From Phenylobacterium sp. (GTDB lineage Bacteria; Pseudomonadota; Alphaproteobacteria; Caulobacterales; Caulobacteraceae): 64,000 bases of DNA. A program made the translations under genes and the position numbers. Within the stretch, counting starts at the first letter, position 1. The number at the start of each line of letters is the position of its first letter. Below the pieces are notes generated by a model, which searched no databases, had not been told where the DNA came from, and saw only the letters and a program-made list of their open reading frames with translations. The stretch lies in the NCBI GenBank assembly GCA_020402745.1, contig JADBYZ010000019.1, forward strand, positions 30,189 through 94,188, written 5' to 3'. Shown piece after piece: positions 37,761 to 45,980 of the stretch.

Positions 37761-38354
37761 TCACTCAGGCCCGATCACCCCCTCGATCACGGCGGTGACG
37801 CGCTCGATGAAGGCGGTGCGCTCGGCGCCCTCCAAGGCGGCGCCGCGGATCAGGCGCTCGACCAGGAAGCCGATATAGATGGCGGCCAGCACCCGGGCCC
37901 GCTCCTGGCCGGCCGTGTCGCCCAGCCAGTCCCGGATGGGGGCCAGAAAGCGCTCCTGCACCGCCCGCCCCAGCAGGGGGGCCGTGGTGGGGGAGGTCGC
38001 CGCCTGCAGCAGGAACTGGAAGGTCCGGGTCCGGGGATCGGCGATGTCTGCGGCGCCGGCCATCATCTCGGCCACGTCCCGGGCGAAGCGGCGCCGGTCC
38101 CAGTCGCGCAGGCGGTCCGGGGCAATGGTCGCCTTCAGGGCCTCGGTGAACAGCCCCTCCTTGCCGCCGAAATAGCGAGGGATCAGGGCGACGTCCGACC
38201 CGGCCAGGGCCGCGATGTCGCGCAGGGAGGTCCGGTCATAGCCGGTGACGGCGAAGGCGGTCTTGGCCGCCTCCAATATGGCCGCGCGCGTCGCCGCCGC
38301 GTCACGCCGTCGCGGCGGGGCGAGGACGCCCGCCGCTTGCGCAAGTTCGGTCAT
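37761..38354 (-). CDS. TetR family transcriptional regulator beside CYP153-like P450
   Basis: A 197-residue TetR protein. The helix-turn-helix is AILEAAKTAFAVTGYDRTSL then RDIAALAGSDVALIPRYFGG (about 25-65). The C-terminal effector domain is of the type with conserved LxxATSPTTAPLL. It lies 16 bp downstream of the P450 gene on the same strand, so it is probably cotranscribed with it and may autoregulate the pair. The inducer is unknown. Confidence 0.9.
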   Translation of the reverse strand: MTELAQAAGVLAPPRRRDAAATRAAILEAAKTAFAVTGYDRTSLRDIAALAGSDVALIPRYFGGKEGLFTEALKATIAPDRLRDWDRRRFARDVAEMMAGAADIADPRTRTFQFLLQAATSPTTAPLLGRAVQERFLAPIRDWLGDTAGQERARVLAAIYIGFLVERLIRGAALEGAERTAFIERVTAVIEGVIGPE

Positions 38355-38370
38355 GGGGTCCGGTCCGGGC

Positions 38371-39669
38371 TCAGTTCCGCGCCGGGATGATGACCGGCAG
38401 GGTCTCGAAGCCGTGCACGAAGGCCGAGAAGTTGCGCACCGGCTCTCCGGAGACCCGGATCTCGGGGAAGCGCTTGAGGATCTCTTCCCAGATGATGGTC
38501 AGCTGAAGCTCGGCCACCCGGTTGCCCACGCAGCGGTGCACGCCGAAGCCGAACGACATGTGGTGCCGGGACTGGTCGCGGTCGATGATGTAGGCGTTGG
38601 GATTGTCGATCTCGTCCTCGTCCCGGTTGCCGGAGAGGTACCACATCACCACGCGCTCGCCGGCCTTGATGGTCTTGCCGCCGAGCTCGAAATCGGACTT
38701 CGCCACTCGGGCCATGTGGGCCAGGGGGGTCTGCCAGCGGATGGTCTCGGAGACCATGGAGGGGATCAGGGCCGGGTTGGCGCGCAGCTTGTCGTACTGG
38801 GCCGGGAACTGGTTCAGGGCCACGATGCTGCCGGAGATGGTGTTCCGGGTCGTATCGTTGCCGCCGACGATCAGCAGGATGACGTTGCCGCGATAGGTGT
38901 CGCGGTCCATCTCGCGGGTCGCCGGGTTGTGCACCAGCATGGAGATCAGGTCGGCGGCGGGCTCGGCGTTGACCTTCTGGTTCCAGAGGTTCTCGAAGGC
39001 GACGAAGCATTCGGTGAGGGCCTGGAACTTGTGTTCCCAGCTCTGCACGGGCCCGTGGCCCGGCGGATTGGTGACCATGTCCGACCAGTAGGTCAGCTTC
39101 CGGCGGTCCTCGAAGGGGAAGTCGAACAGGGTCGCCAGGGTCATGGCGGTCAGTTCCTTCGACACCAGGTCCACCCAGTCGAACTCCTTGCCGATGGGCA
39201 GGGAGTCGAGGATCAGGCCCGCCCGCTCGCGGACGATGGGGGCCATGCGCTGCAGGTTGGCCGGCGCCACGGTGGGGCTGACGGCCTTGCGCTGGGCGCC
39301 ATGCTCGGGCTCGTCCATGGTGATGAAGCCGGCGCCGCCGCCGGTGCGGGGCCGGGCCAGTTCGCCCAGCACCTTCTGCTGTTCGGCCAGGGCCACCAGG
39401 TTGGGCAGGGTGATGCCCTGGGCCGAGGAGAAGATCTCATGGTTGGTGTCCACCGCCATGATGTCCTTCCAGCGGGTCACGGACCAATAGGGCCCGAAGT
39501 CGCTCTCGGCGGTGAAGTGGACAGGGTCCTCGCGCCGCAGGCGGGCGAAGACCGGCAGGATGGTGTCCCTCTGGAACCGATCGGGGCGGCCGGGGTTCAG
39601 GAGCTCCAGGGGGGTTTCGTTGGCCTCGCGGATGGCCTCGTCGGAATCGATCCTGACGGCGATGTTCAT
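38371..39669 (-). CDS. Cytochrome P450, CYP153-like (alkane/fatty-acid terminal hydroxylase)
   Basis: A 432-residue soluble P450. Haem Cys is in SFGFGVHRCVGNRVAELQ (about 379), the I-helix is VGGNDTTRNTISG, and ExxR is SETIRWQTPLAHMAR. Family-specific stretches such as EFDWVDLVSKELTAMTLATL and FDFPFEDRRKLTYWSDMVTN strongly resemble CYP153. That family places hydroxyl groups at chain ends of alkanes and fatty acids with a ferredoxin and its reductase. Neither redox partner is nearby. The CYP153 assignment is from memory of family motifs. Confidence 0.9.
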   Translation of the reverse strand: MNIAVRIDSDEAIREANETPLELLNPGRPDRFQRDTILPVFARLRREDPVHFTAESDFGPYWSVTRWKDIMAVDTNHEIFSSAQGITLPNLVALAEQQKVLGELARPRTGGGAGFITMDEPEHGAQRKAVSPTVAPANLQRMAPIVRERAGLILDSLPIGKEFDWVDLVSKELTAMTLATLFDFPFEDRRKLTYWSDMVTNPPGHGPVQSWEHKFQALTECFVAFENLWNQKVNAEPAADLISMLVHNPATREMDRDTYRGNVILLIVGGNDTTRNTISGSIVALNQFPAQYDKLRANPALIPSMVSETIRWQTPLAHMARVAKSDFELGGKTIKAGERVVMWYLSGNRDEDEIDNPNAYIIDRDQSRHHMSFGFGVHRCVGNRVAELQLTIIWEEILKRFPEIRVSGEPVRNFSAFVHGFETLPVIIPARN

Positions 39670-39812
39670 GGCGCTCTCCCGTTCCTGCCGCTCTTGTCGG
39701 CGGGGCCGCGTCTATCCGCAGCCTCACTTGGGAGAAACCTGACTCCGCCCCCCCTTATGTCAATGCGCGTTGACTTACCCGGCGAGCCGGAATCGGGACC
39801 GCTTTCGGACCG

Positions 39813-40700
39813 TCAGGCCTCGACCAGGTTCTGGTCCCGGGCCGCCGCCAGCATCGCCTTCTGCAGCTTCTCGAAGGCCCGGACCTCGATCTGGCGCACC
39901 CGCTCGCGGCTGACCCCGTACTGGGAGGCGAGGTCCTCCAGGGTTGTCGGGTCGTCCTTCAGTCGACGTTCGGTCAGGATGTGCCGCTCACGGTCCGTCA
40001 GCTCGGTCATGGCGGCTTCCAGCAGGCTCATCCGCTGGGTGCGCTCCTGGCTCTCGGCGACCTGGGTCTCCTGGCTGACCGCGCCGGTGTCCTCCAGCCA
40101 GTCCTGCCACTCGCTCTCGCCGTCCACCCGCATGGGGGCGTTCAGGGAGGCGTCAGGACCAGACAGCCGGCGGTTCATCGAAACGACCTCCGACTCCTCC
40201 ACGCCCAGCTTGGTGGCGATCAGCTCGACCTGATCGGGATGGAGGTCGCCCTCCTGGAAGGCCGAGATGGCGCTCTTGGCCTTACGCAGGTTGAAGAAGA
40301 GCTTCTTCTGCGAGGCCGTGGTGCCCATCTTCACCAGGCTCCAGGACCGCAGGATGTATTCCTGGATCGAGGCGCGGATCCACCACATGGCGTAGGTGGC
40401 CAGGCGGAAGCCCTTGTCGGGCTCGAACTTCTTGACGGCCTGCATGAGGCCGACATTGCCCTCGGAGATCACCTCGCCGATCGGCAGGCCGTAGCCCCGG
40501 TAGCCCATGGCGATCTTGGCCACCAGGCGAAGGTGGCTGGTGACCAGGCGGTGCGCCGCCTTCGGGTCCTCGTGTTCACGCCAGCGCTTGGCCAGCATGA
40601 ACTCCTCGTCCTTGGTCAGCATGGGGAATTTGCGAATCTCGGTCAGGTAGCGCGACAGACCGCCTTCGGGGGTCATCACGGCCAGAGCGTTCGCGGACAT
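39813..40700 (-). CDS. rpoH: RNA polymerase sigma-32 factor
   Basis: A 295-residue heat-shock sigma factor. Region 2 includes LVAKIAMGYRGYGLPIGEVI and RLATYAMWWIRASIQEYILR (about 101-120). The RpoH-specific box is QKKLFFNLRKAK (about 132-143). Region 4.2 is LEDLASQYGVSRERVRQIEV (about 255-274). It should direct transcription of groESL and other chaperone genes in this genome. GGAGG lies about 10 bases before the ATG. It is downstream of rluD with its own promoter. Confidence 0.97.
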   Translation of the reverse strand: MSANALAVMTPEGGLSRYLTEIRKFPMLTKDEEFMLAKRWREHEDPKAAHRLVTSHLRLVAKIAMGYRGYGLPIGEVISEGNVGLMQAVKKFEPDKGFRLATYAMWWIRASIQEYILRSWSLVKMGTTASQKKLFFNLRKAKSAISAFQEGDLHPDQVELIATKLGVEESEVVSMNRRLSGPDASLNAPMRVDGESEWQDWLEDTGAVSQETQVAESQERTQRMSLLEAAMTELTDRERHILTERRLKDDPTTLEDLASQYGVSRERVRQIEVRAFEKLQKAMLAAARDQNLVEA

Positions 40701-40756
40701 CGGTCGATTTCCTCCAGATGGGAGGAAGGCAAAGACCCACCCCCCAGGTCGGATTT

Positions 40757-40786
40757 CACCTAGTGAACGAAAAGGGCGGCTTCAAG
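40757..40786 (-). promoter_or_regulatory. Probable rpoH promoter, -35 inside a hairpin
   Basis: On the minus strand CTTGAA (40781-40786) has the heat-shock-type -35 sequence. TTGAAG, 17 bp, then TAGGTG (40757-40762) is the spacing used here. The -35 box lies in the 3' arm of GGCTTC-GCCTT-GAAGCC (40778-40794), which is followed by CCCTTTT and may be the rluD terminator. Confidence 0.45.
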
Positions 40787-40807
40787 GCGAAGCCAAGCGG
40801 CCTCCGG

Positions 40808-41824
40808 TTACAAATCCGACAGGCGCGCCTCGAGGGCGGCCATATCCGGCGGGGGGGTGGACTCGAACCTCAGCCCCTTCCCCGTCACCGGGTGGACAAA
40901 GCCCAGCACCGCCGCGTGCAGGGCCTGCCGGGCCAGGCCGGACTCCCGGAGGGCCTCACGGACCGCCGCGGCCGGCGCCCCAGAGCCGTAAACAGGGTCG
41001 CCCAGGCAGGGAGATCCAAGCGAGGCCATGTGGACCCGGATCTGGTGGGTCCGTCCGGTCTCCAGCCGGCAGGTCACCCGCGCCGCCAGGGGCGCGCCCG
41101 GCGGGCCAAAGGTGCGTTCGGTCCGATAATGGGTCACCGCCTCGCGCCCGCCCGACTTCAGGACCGCCATCTTCATGCGATCATGGGCCGACCGGCCGAT
41201 CCGGGTGCGGATCTCGCCCGCCGGCGGCCTCGGCGCGCCGCGGACCAGGGCGATGTAGCTGCGCTCGATGTCGTGGGCGGCGAACAGGGCGGCCAGGCCC
41301 TGGTGGGCGGCGTCGGTCTTGGCCGCGACCATGACCCCGGAGGTTTCCTTGTCCAGCCGGTGGGCGATCCCCGGCCGGGCCACCCCGCCAATCCCCGACA
41401 GGGAGGCGCCGCAGTGATGCAGCAGGGCGTTGACTAGGGTCCCGTCCGGCACGCCCGGCCCCGGGTGCACGGCCATGCCCGCGGCCTTGTTCACGACGAT
41501 CAGGTCGGCGTCCTCGAACAGGACGTCCAGCGGCAGGTCCTGCGGCTCGGGGATGGCCGCGGCTGGAGGCGGGACCTCCACACGATAGGTCCCGGGGGCC
41601 GCCCGGCCCGAGGCGTCGCGTATCGCCGCGCCATTCCGGGTCACCGCGCCGGCCTCCATCAGGGCCCTCAGCCGGGCCCGGGAGAGTTCCGGCAGGGCGT
41701 CGGCCAGGGCCCGGTCCAGGCGCGCAGCCGAACCCTCGATCAGGACGGCCTCCAGAACCGCCCCGCCGGAGGTCGCCTCCGGCCCGTCTTCGTCGAATCC
41801 GTCTGGAACGTCGCGCGCGGCCAT
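40808..41824 (-). CDS. rluD: RluA-family 23S rRNA pseudouridine synthase (RluD-like)
   Basis: A 338-residue enzyme. An S4 domain sits at the N terminus (ARLDRALADALPELSRARLR, about 34-53). The catalytic domain has IVVNKAAGMAVHPGPGVPDG, catalytic Asp in HRLDKETSGVMVAAKTD (about 161) and ETGRTHQIRVHMASLGSP. RluD modifies positions 1911, 1915 and 1917 of 23S rRNA. The specificity is inferred from architecture and from the location upstream of rpoH. ATG at 41824 is used. ATG at 41875 would add 17 residues. Confidence 0.9.
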   Translation of the reverse strand: MAARDVPDGFDEDGPEATSGGAVLEAVLIEGSAARLDRALADALPELSRARLRALMEAGAVTRNGAAIRDASGRAAPGTYRVEVPPPAAAIPEPQDLPLDVLFEDADLIVVNKAAGMAVHPGPGVPDGTLVNALLHHCGASLSGIGGVARPGIAHRLDKETSGVMVAAKTDAAHQGLAALFAAHDIERSYIALVRGAPRPPAGEIRTRIGRSAHDRMKMAVLKSGGREAVTHYRTERTFGPPGAPLAARVTCRLETGRTHQIRVHMASLGSPCLGDPVYGSGAPAAAVREALRESGLARQALHAAVLGFVHPVTGKGLRFESTPPPDMAALEARLSDL

Positions 41825-41949
41825 GGGGCATGATCCAGACTCCGCCGAGCCGTGCAAGACCTCAGCTCTCGACATGGGTTCGTCATCAGGCTTGTCTAGG
41901 ATTACAGACTTCGGGCCGGGGGACCGGGCGGCAGGGGGAGTTCAAGATC

Positions 41950-43614
41950 ATGCATATCGATCGTCGCAAGGCACTGGCGCTGTTCGGAGCGGGAACCGCC
42001 GCAGCCCCGGGGCCGGCCTTGGCCCAGGATCAGAGGGTGCGGTTTGACCACGGGGTCGCGTCCGGGGATCCCACCGCCGACCGGGTCATCCTCTGGACCC
42101 GAATCACACCCATGAACCCTTCCGCTGGGTCAGTCGCCTATGAGTGGAGCCTCAACCCCATCGACCGCCGGGCCGGCGGGGCGAAATCGGGCCGGGGAAC
42201 CACCTCGGCGGCGCGGGACTACACGGTCAAGGTTGACGTCGGCGACCTCGACCCGGGCCGGGCCTACACCTTCACCTTCACCTCCGGCGGCGTCACCTCG
42301 CCCATGGGCCGCACCCGCACTCTGCCAGAGGGTCCGGTGGAGGACGCCGTCCTGGCGATCGCCTCCTGCGCCCTCTACCCGGGCGGATACTACAACGCCT
42401 ACCAGGCCATCGCCGACCTGCCCCGGGTGGACGCGGTCCTGCACCTGGGCGACTACATCTATGAGTACGCGGCGGACGGCTACGGCGCAGAGACGGGCCG
42501 AAAGCTGAACCGGCTGGTCCGGCCAGCCCACGAGATCATCACCCTCGCGGATTACCGGAACCGCCACGCCCAGGTGAAGACCGATCCCCAGCTCCAGGCC
42601 GCCCACGCCCGGGCGCCCTGGATCGTGGTCTGGGACGACCATGAGACCGCCAACAACGCCTGGGTCGGCGGCGCCGAGAACCACGGCAAGGACGAGGGGT
42701 CCTGGAACCGTCGAAAGGCCGCCGCCATCAAGGCCTATTACGAATGGATGCCGATCCGCGAGCCAGATGGCGGCGGCTTCTCCATCAACCGGGCCTTCGA
42801 GTTCGGCGACCTGGCCACCCTGTTCATGCTCGAGACCCGGCTGACAGCGCGGGACCTGCAGCTGGACTACACCACTGACCTCATGGGCGCCGACGGCAAG
42901 CCGGACGTCGCCCGGTTCCGCGAGCGGCTGGCCGATCCCGATCGGCGCATGATGGGCCCGTCTCAGGCGGACTGGCTGCGCCGGGGCCTCGCCAACTCGG
43001 TCAAGTCCGGCCGGACCTGGCAGGTGCTCGGCAATGAGGTGGTCATGGCGCGGGTGGGCGTCCCCGACCTGCGCACCGCCCTAAGCCCGGAGCAGTTCGC
43101 CGAGGCCGCCGCGGGCCTGGGCCCGGATGGCGCCCGTCGCCTGAACCTCATGTCCGCCGTCGCCAGTCTTGGCCTGCCGTTCGGTCTGGACATGTGGGAT
43201 GGCTATCCCGCCGACCGCCAGCGCCTTTACAGCCTGATCCAGAAGGCCAAGGCCAACGCCGTCGTCGTCTCGGGCGACAGCCACGCCTTTTGGGCCAATG
43301 AGCTCTACGACGCCCCCGAAGGCGGAAACCGGGTGGGGGTGGAGTTCGGAACGACCGCGATCACCAGCCCGAGCCTCGGCGACATCCTGACCGGCGTCCC
43401 CGTGGGCCAGGTCATGGCCGACGCCAACCGGGAGGTGGTCTATTCCGAACAGTCGGCCAAGGGCTTCGTCCTCCTGACCCTCGGCCGCACCGAGGGCAAG
43501 GCCGAGATGATGGCCGTCTCCACCATCCTGGAGACCACCTTCACCACCAGCGTCCTCAAGACCTTCACCTTCACCCCCGGCGCGGACGGGGTGTCCGGGC
43601 TCAAGGAGGTTTAA
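41950..43614 (+). CDS. phoD: Alkaline phosphatase D family protein
   Basis: A 554-residue metallophosphoesterase. The N terminus MHIDRRKALALFGAG has a twin-arginine pattern (R-R-K-A-L), fitting export of folded PhoD by Tat. There is an Fn3-like N domain (about 30-130), then the metal-site motifs HLGDYIYEYA (about 174), WIVVWDDHETANNAWVG (about 229-245) and VVSGDSHAFWANEL (about 437). It would release phosphate from phosphodiesters or monoesters in the periplasm. GGGGGAG precedes the ATG by 9 bases. No Pho box was recognised. Confidence 0.92.
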   Translation: MHIDRRKALALFGAGTAAAPGPALAQDQRVRFDHGVASGDPTADRVILWTRITPMNPSAGSVAYEWSLNPIDRRAGGAKSGRGTTSAARDYTVKVDVGDLDPGRAYTFTFTSGGVTSPMGRTRTLPEGPVEDAVLAIASCALYPGGYYNAYQAIADLPRVDAVLHLGDYIYEYAADGYGAETGRKLNRLVRPAHEIITLADYRNRHAQVKTDPQLQAAHARAPWIVVWDDHETANNAWVGGAENHGKDEGSWNRRKAAAIKAYYEWMPIREPDGGGFSINRAFEFGDLATLFMLETRLTARDLQLDYTTDLMGADGKPDVARFRERLADPDRRMMGPSQADWLRRGLANSVKSGRTWQVLGNEVVMARVGVPDLRTALSPEQFAEAAAGLGPDGARRLNLMSAVASLGLPFGLDMWDGYPADRQRLYSLIQKAKANAVVVSGDSHAFWANELYDAPEGGNRVGVEFGTTAITSPSLGDILTGVPVGQVMADANREVVYSEQSAKGFVLLTLGRTEGKAEMMAVSTILETTFTTSVLKTFTFTPGADGVSGLKEV

Positions 43615-43621
43615 CGCCAGG

Positions 43622-43675
43622 CGCCCGGAGGCCCCCCCCAGGGGGAGCTGCGGGGAAGTCACGGTGAGGGGGTGC
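43622..43675. repeat. Relic of the palindromic element
   Basis: CCCCCCAGGGGGAGCTG, GGGAAGTCACGGTGAGGGGGT lines up with the right half of copy A (CCCCCAAGGGGGAGCTG, GCGAAGCTGACTGAGGGGGT) with several substitutions and small deletions. It lies between phoD and the convergent hydrolase pseudogene. Confidence 0.6.
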
Positions 43676-43680
43676 TTCCC

Positions 43681-44622
43681 TCAATCAATCATTCCGAGCA
43701 CGTCATTGACTGCTGCGATCACCGCCTCGGGTCGCTCAAGCGGGATCATGTGCCCGCAGTCGATCGTCCGCTGTACCGCCCGCCCGGAAAGGGCTGTGAT
43801 TTCGCAGTGCATCGCTTTCAGCGCTGCCTGGTGGCGAGCGCCGGACTCCCTAGCGGTATCGAAAGATCTGCCTGCAGTCAGCACCACCATCGGAAGCCTT
43901 CCCAGGTGCCGTCGGGCTTGGTCCAACTCCGCTGTGCTCCGAGTCTCGAACGAGTCCATTTCTGAGCCCTACGCCCGAAGATAACCCGGTGCGGTTCGTT
44001 GCCTGTGGAGGCTCTCGCTCATGGCGGCCGGTAGCGTTGGGTCGGGCAATCCCACGAACAACTTGTACGCGTCGGCGCCCGGGCTGAGCTAGCCAGCTCG
44101 GGCCATGGCCAGCGCTCTGGCACGCGCCCGCTGACCCGCGCGGCGCGCGGACAGCCGTTCCTCGGTCGTAAACCACCTCTCCAGCTGACGTTCACAGGAG
44201 GAATCCAAGAGGACGAGGCCTGCAACCTCTTCAGGGTGCAGAAAGGCGAACATCCGGGCCGCCATCCCTCCAATCGAGTGCCCCACCAAGACGTAGGGTG
44301 GGTCAATCTTCAGGCGCCGTAAGGCCGCCCGGATATCTCTCACAGCCGCACCGGAGGTGCGCTGCAGGGGTCCAGGTTGACTGAATCACACCCCCGCATA
44401 GTCGAAGGAAACGCATTTGGCGCCTTCAGCGACCGCGGGTTGAACCCTTCGCCAGTCGAACGTTCCTCCACCAAGTCCCGAAAAGAACACCACCGCTGGG
44501 GAGCCTCTGCCGAGCAGCATGAGATTCAGCCGCCGGCGGGAGTTGATCCGCACGCGTTGCTGAGGCGCGGCGTAGAGGTCTTGATCTTCAGGGGCGGGCC
44601 GAAGTGTCGGTCGCGTCATCAA
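43681..44622 (-). pseudogene. Alpha/beta hydrolase pseudogene with three in-frame stops
   Basis: One uninterrupted frame of about 314 codons, without frameshift, reads as an alpha/beta hydrolase. It has VVFFSGLGGGTFDWRRVQPA (oxyanion region), YVLVGHSIGGMAARMFAFLH (nucleophile Ser) and TIDCGHMIPLERPEAVIAAV (catalytic His). It is broken by TGA at 44386-44388 (after SFDYAGV), TAG at 44089-44091 (after ALAMARAG) and TAG at 43969-43971 (after APGYLRA). The segments between the stops remain hydrolase-like. Base composition looks lower in GC than the flanks. No functional product is expected unless the stops are misread. Confidence 0.85.
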
Positions 44623-44758
44623 TAGCGGGCCATGGGTTGCAATTCAGCTAGGGGTCGCAGATCGCGGCAGCCGGGACAAGCGCACCTCACCTCTCCCCGG
44701 GCCCGGAGGGGGTGTCGGGACTGACGGCGGGATGCAAGGTGGAACCGGGAGGCGCGCT

Positions 44759-45103
44759 TCAGGCCGCCAGTTCCGGAGTCCTGGATCGCCGCGGGACGGG
44801 ATTGCGAGTGCCAACCGAGATCCTGACCCGGACATCGCGGTTAAGCCGCTCAAGGATGCGCATCAGCCTGTCGACCGTAAACCGGTCGAGCCGGGCCTGA
44901 CGGATGCGCGAGAAGTCAGCCGCTGCAATGCCGGTACGCGCCGCCGCATCGCGTACGGTAAGCCGTTCCTTGTCGAGCGCCTTGACGACTTCCGAGGCCA
45001 GGAGGGCCCGAAGCTGGCGCAGGTTTGCGTCAGGTGCGTCGAAGTCTGCAAAGACATTGCCGGAGCCGCGCACCAGTTCGATATCGGGGATGGGGTCGTT
45101 CAC
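44759..45103 (-). CDS. HigA-like XRE-family antitoxin
   Basis: A 114-residue DNA-binding protein. The helix-turn-helix segment is TVRDAAARTGIAAADFSRIR then QARLDRFTVDRLMRILERLN (about 48-87), typical of antitoxins paired with Gp49-like toxins. It would neutralise the toxin and repress the pair. The gene is second in the operon and its ATG overlaps the toxin stop (ATGA), the toxin-first order of higBA. Confidence 0.85.
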   Translation of the reverse strand: MNDPIPDIELVRGSGNVFADFDAPDANLRQLRALLASEVVKALDKERLTVRDAAARTGIAAADFSRIRQARLDRFTVDRLMRILERLNRDVRVRISVGTRNPVPRRSRTPELAA

Positions 45104-45450
45104 GCCAGCGCCTCCTTCAGACGTTTGATCCGGTCGCGCACGAGATCGGTCTCGTAACGCGGCGTTGAAATTCCCTTTGTCGACTTCTTCTGGAAGGCAT
45201 GGACCACCCAGATGTCGTCGCCCAATTGCAGCGCATAGACGACCCGATAGGCATCGCCGCGTTCTCTGATCGCCAGTTCCCAGACCCCGCTGCCCAGTCC
45301 ACTCAGTGGCTTGGCCAGGTCCGGGGTTCCGCCATCGGCGATAATCGTCAGCGCATCTAGCGCCCGATCGATCGCGCGGGCCGGAAACGCCTCGAAATCC
45401 TTCCGCGCCGCCTTAATCCACGAAATCGTCCTGCGGGTCGGGCGCGCCAT
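45100..45450 (-). CDS. RelE/HigB-like toxin (phage Gp49-like family)
   Basis: A 116-residue basic protein. It contains WIKAARKDFEAFPARAIDRA, GSGVWELAIRERGDAYRVVY (about 53-72) and IWVVHAFQKKSTKGISTPRY (about 79-98), all characteristic of the Gp49-like HigB toxins that cleave mRNA at the ribosome. It is upstream of and overlaps the antitoxin. A dyad just before the start may be the operator. The module sits next to a pseudogene between phoD and hisI, suggesting acquired DNA. Confidence 0.87.
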   Translation of the reverse strand: MARPTRRTISWIKAARKDFEAFPARAIDRALDALTIIADGGTPDLAKPLSGLGSGVWELAIRERGDAYRVVYALQLGDDIWVVHAFQKKSTKGISTPRYETDLVRDRIKRLKEALA

Positions 45451-45458
45451 CCCGGAGT

Positions 45459-45476
45459 GTTGTCATATTTGCCAAC
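45459..45476. promoter_or_regulatory. Possible operator of the toxin-antitoxin pair
   Basis: GTTGTCAT and TTGCCAAC (reverse complement GTTGGCAA) form an imperfect dyad with six of eight matching positions, centred about 17 bp before the toxin start, in a locally AT-rich stretch. Confidence 0.35.
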
Positions 45477-45543
45477 TTTTCTCAAGTCGCGCAAAGTGAG
45501 GCCTTCACATGACCGTGCAATGAACCTGCATAACGCTCAAGCC

Positions 45544-45972
45544 TCAGCCGGCCTCGCGGTCGGGCCCGGCGCCGGGCACGAAGGCGAGGCCCGCGCCGTC
45601 CGGGGTCACGCTCCGGAAGAAGCAGGTGCGGGCGCCGACATGGCAGGCCCCGCCGTCACCCTGTGGCCGGACCCTCAGGAGGACGGCGTCCTGGTCGCAG
45701 TCGATCCGCACCTCCTCGACGACCTGGACCTGGCCGGAGGTCTCGCCCTTCTTCCAGACGGCCTGGCGGGCGCGGCTGAAATAGACGGCCTCGCCCGAGG
45801 CCAGGGTGGCCTGGAGGGCCTCGGCGTTCATCCAGGCCAACATGAGAACCTCGCCGGTGTCGGCGTGCTGGGCGATGGCGGCGATGAGGCCGTCGGGGCC
45901 GAAGCGGGGGGCCAGGACGTCGCCAGTCTCCAGCGCCTCGACCGAGGGGGCCGTGGGGAAGTCGGCGGCCAT
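45544..45972 (-). CDS. hisI: Phosphoribosyl-AMP cyclohydrolase
   Basis: A 142-residue metalloenzyme that opens the adenine ring of PR-AMP in histidine synthesis. Motifs are MLAWMNAEALQATLASGEAV (about 43-62), YFSRARQAVWKKGETSG, DCDQDAVLLRV and the zinc-binding GGACHVGARTCFF (about 114-126). There is no HisE domain fused. The start ATG has AGGAG six bases upstream. It follows folE by 8 bp, so the two are cotranscribed. Confidence 0.96.
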   Translation of the reverse strand: MAADFPTAPSVEALETGDVLAPRFGPDGLIAAIAQHADTGEVLMLAWMNAEALQATLASGEAVYFSRARQAVWKKGETSGQVQVVEEVRIDCDQDAVLLRVRPQGDGGACHVGARTCFFRSVTPDGAGLAFVPGAGPDREAG

Positions 45973-45980
45973 GGCGGCTC

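Noticed and set aside
3877-44622. Possible stop-codon recoding, given in-frame TAG/TGA in two genes
   Set aside because: TAG is the normal terminator of dnaX, truA, pheA, the amidohydrolase and other intact genes here, and TGA ends most others. Pseudogenes or errors are simpler.
44690-44722. CTCCCCGGGCCCGGAGGGGGTG as another copy of the palindromic element
   Set aside because: Only the G-run and about 15 bases resemble copy B. Too short and low in complexity to call.
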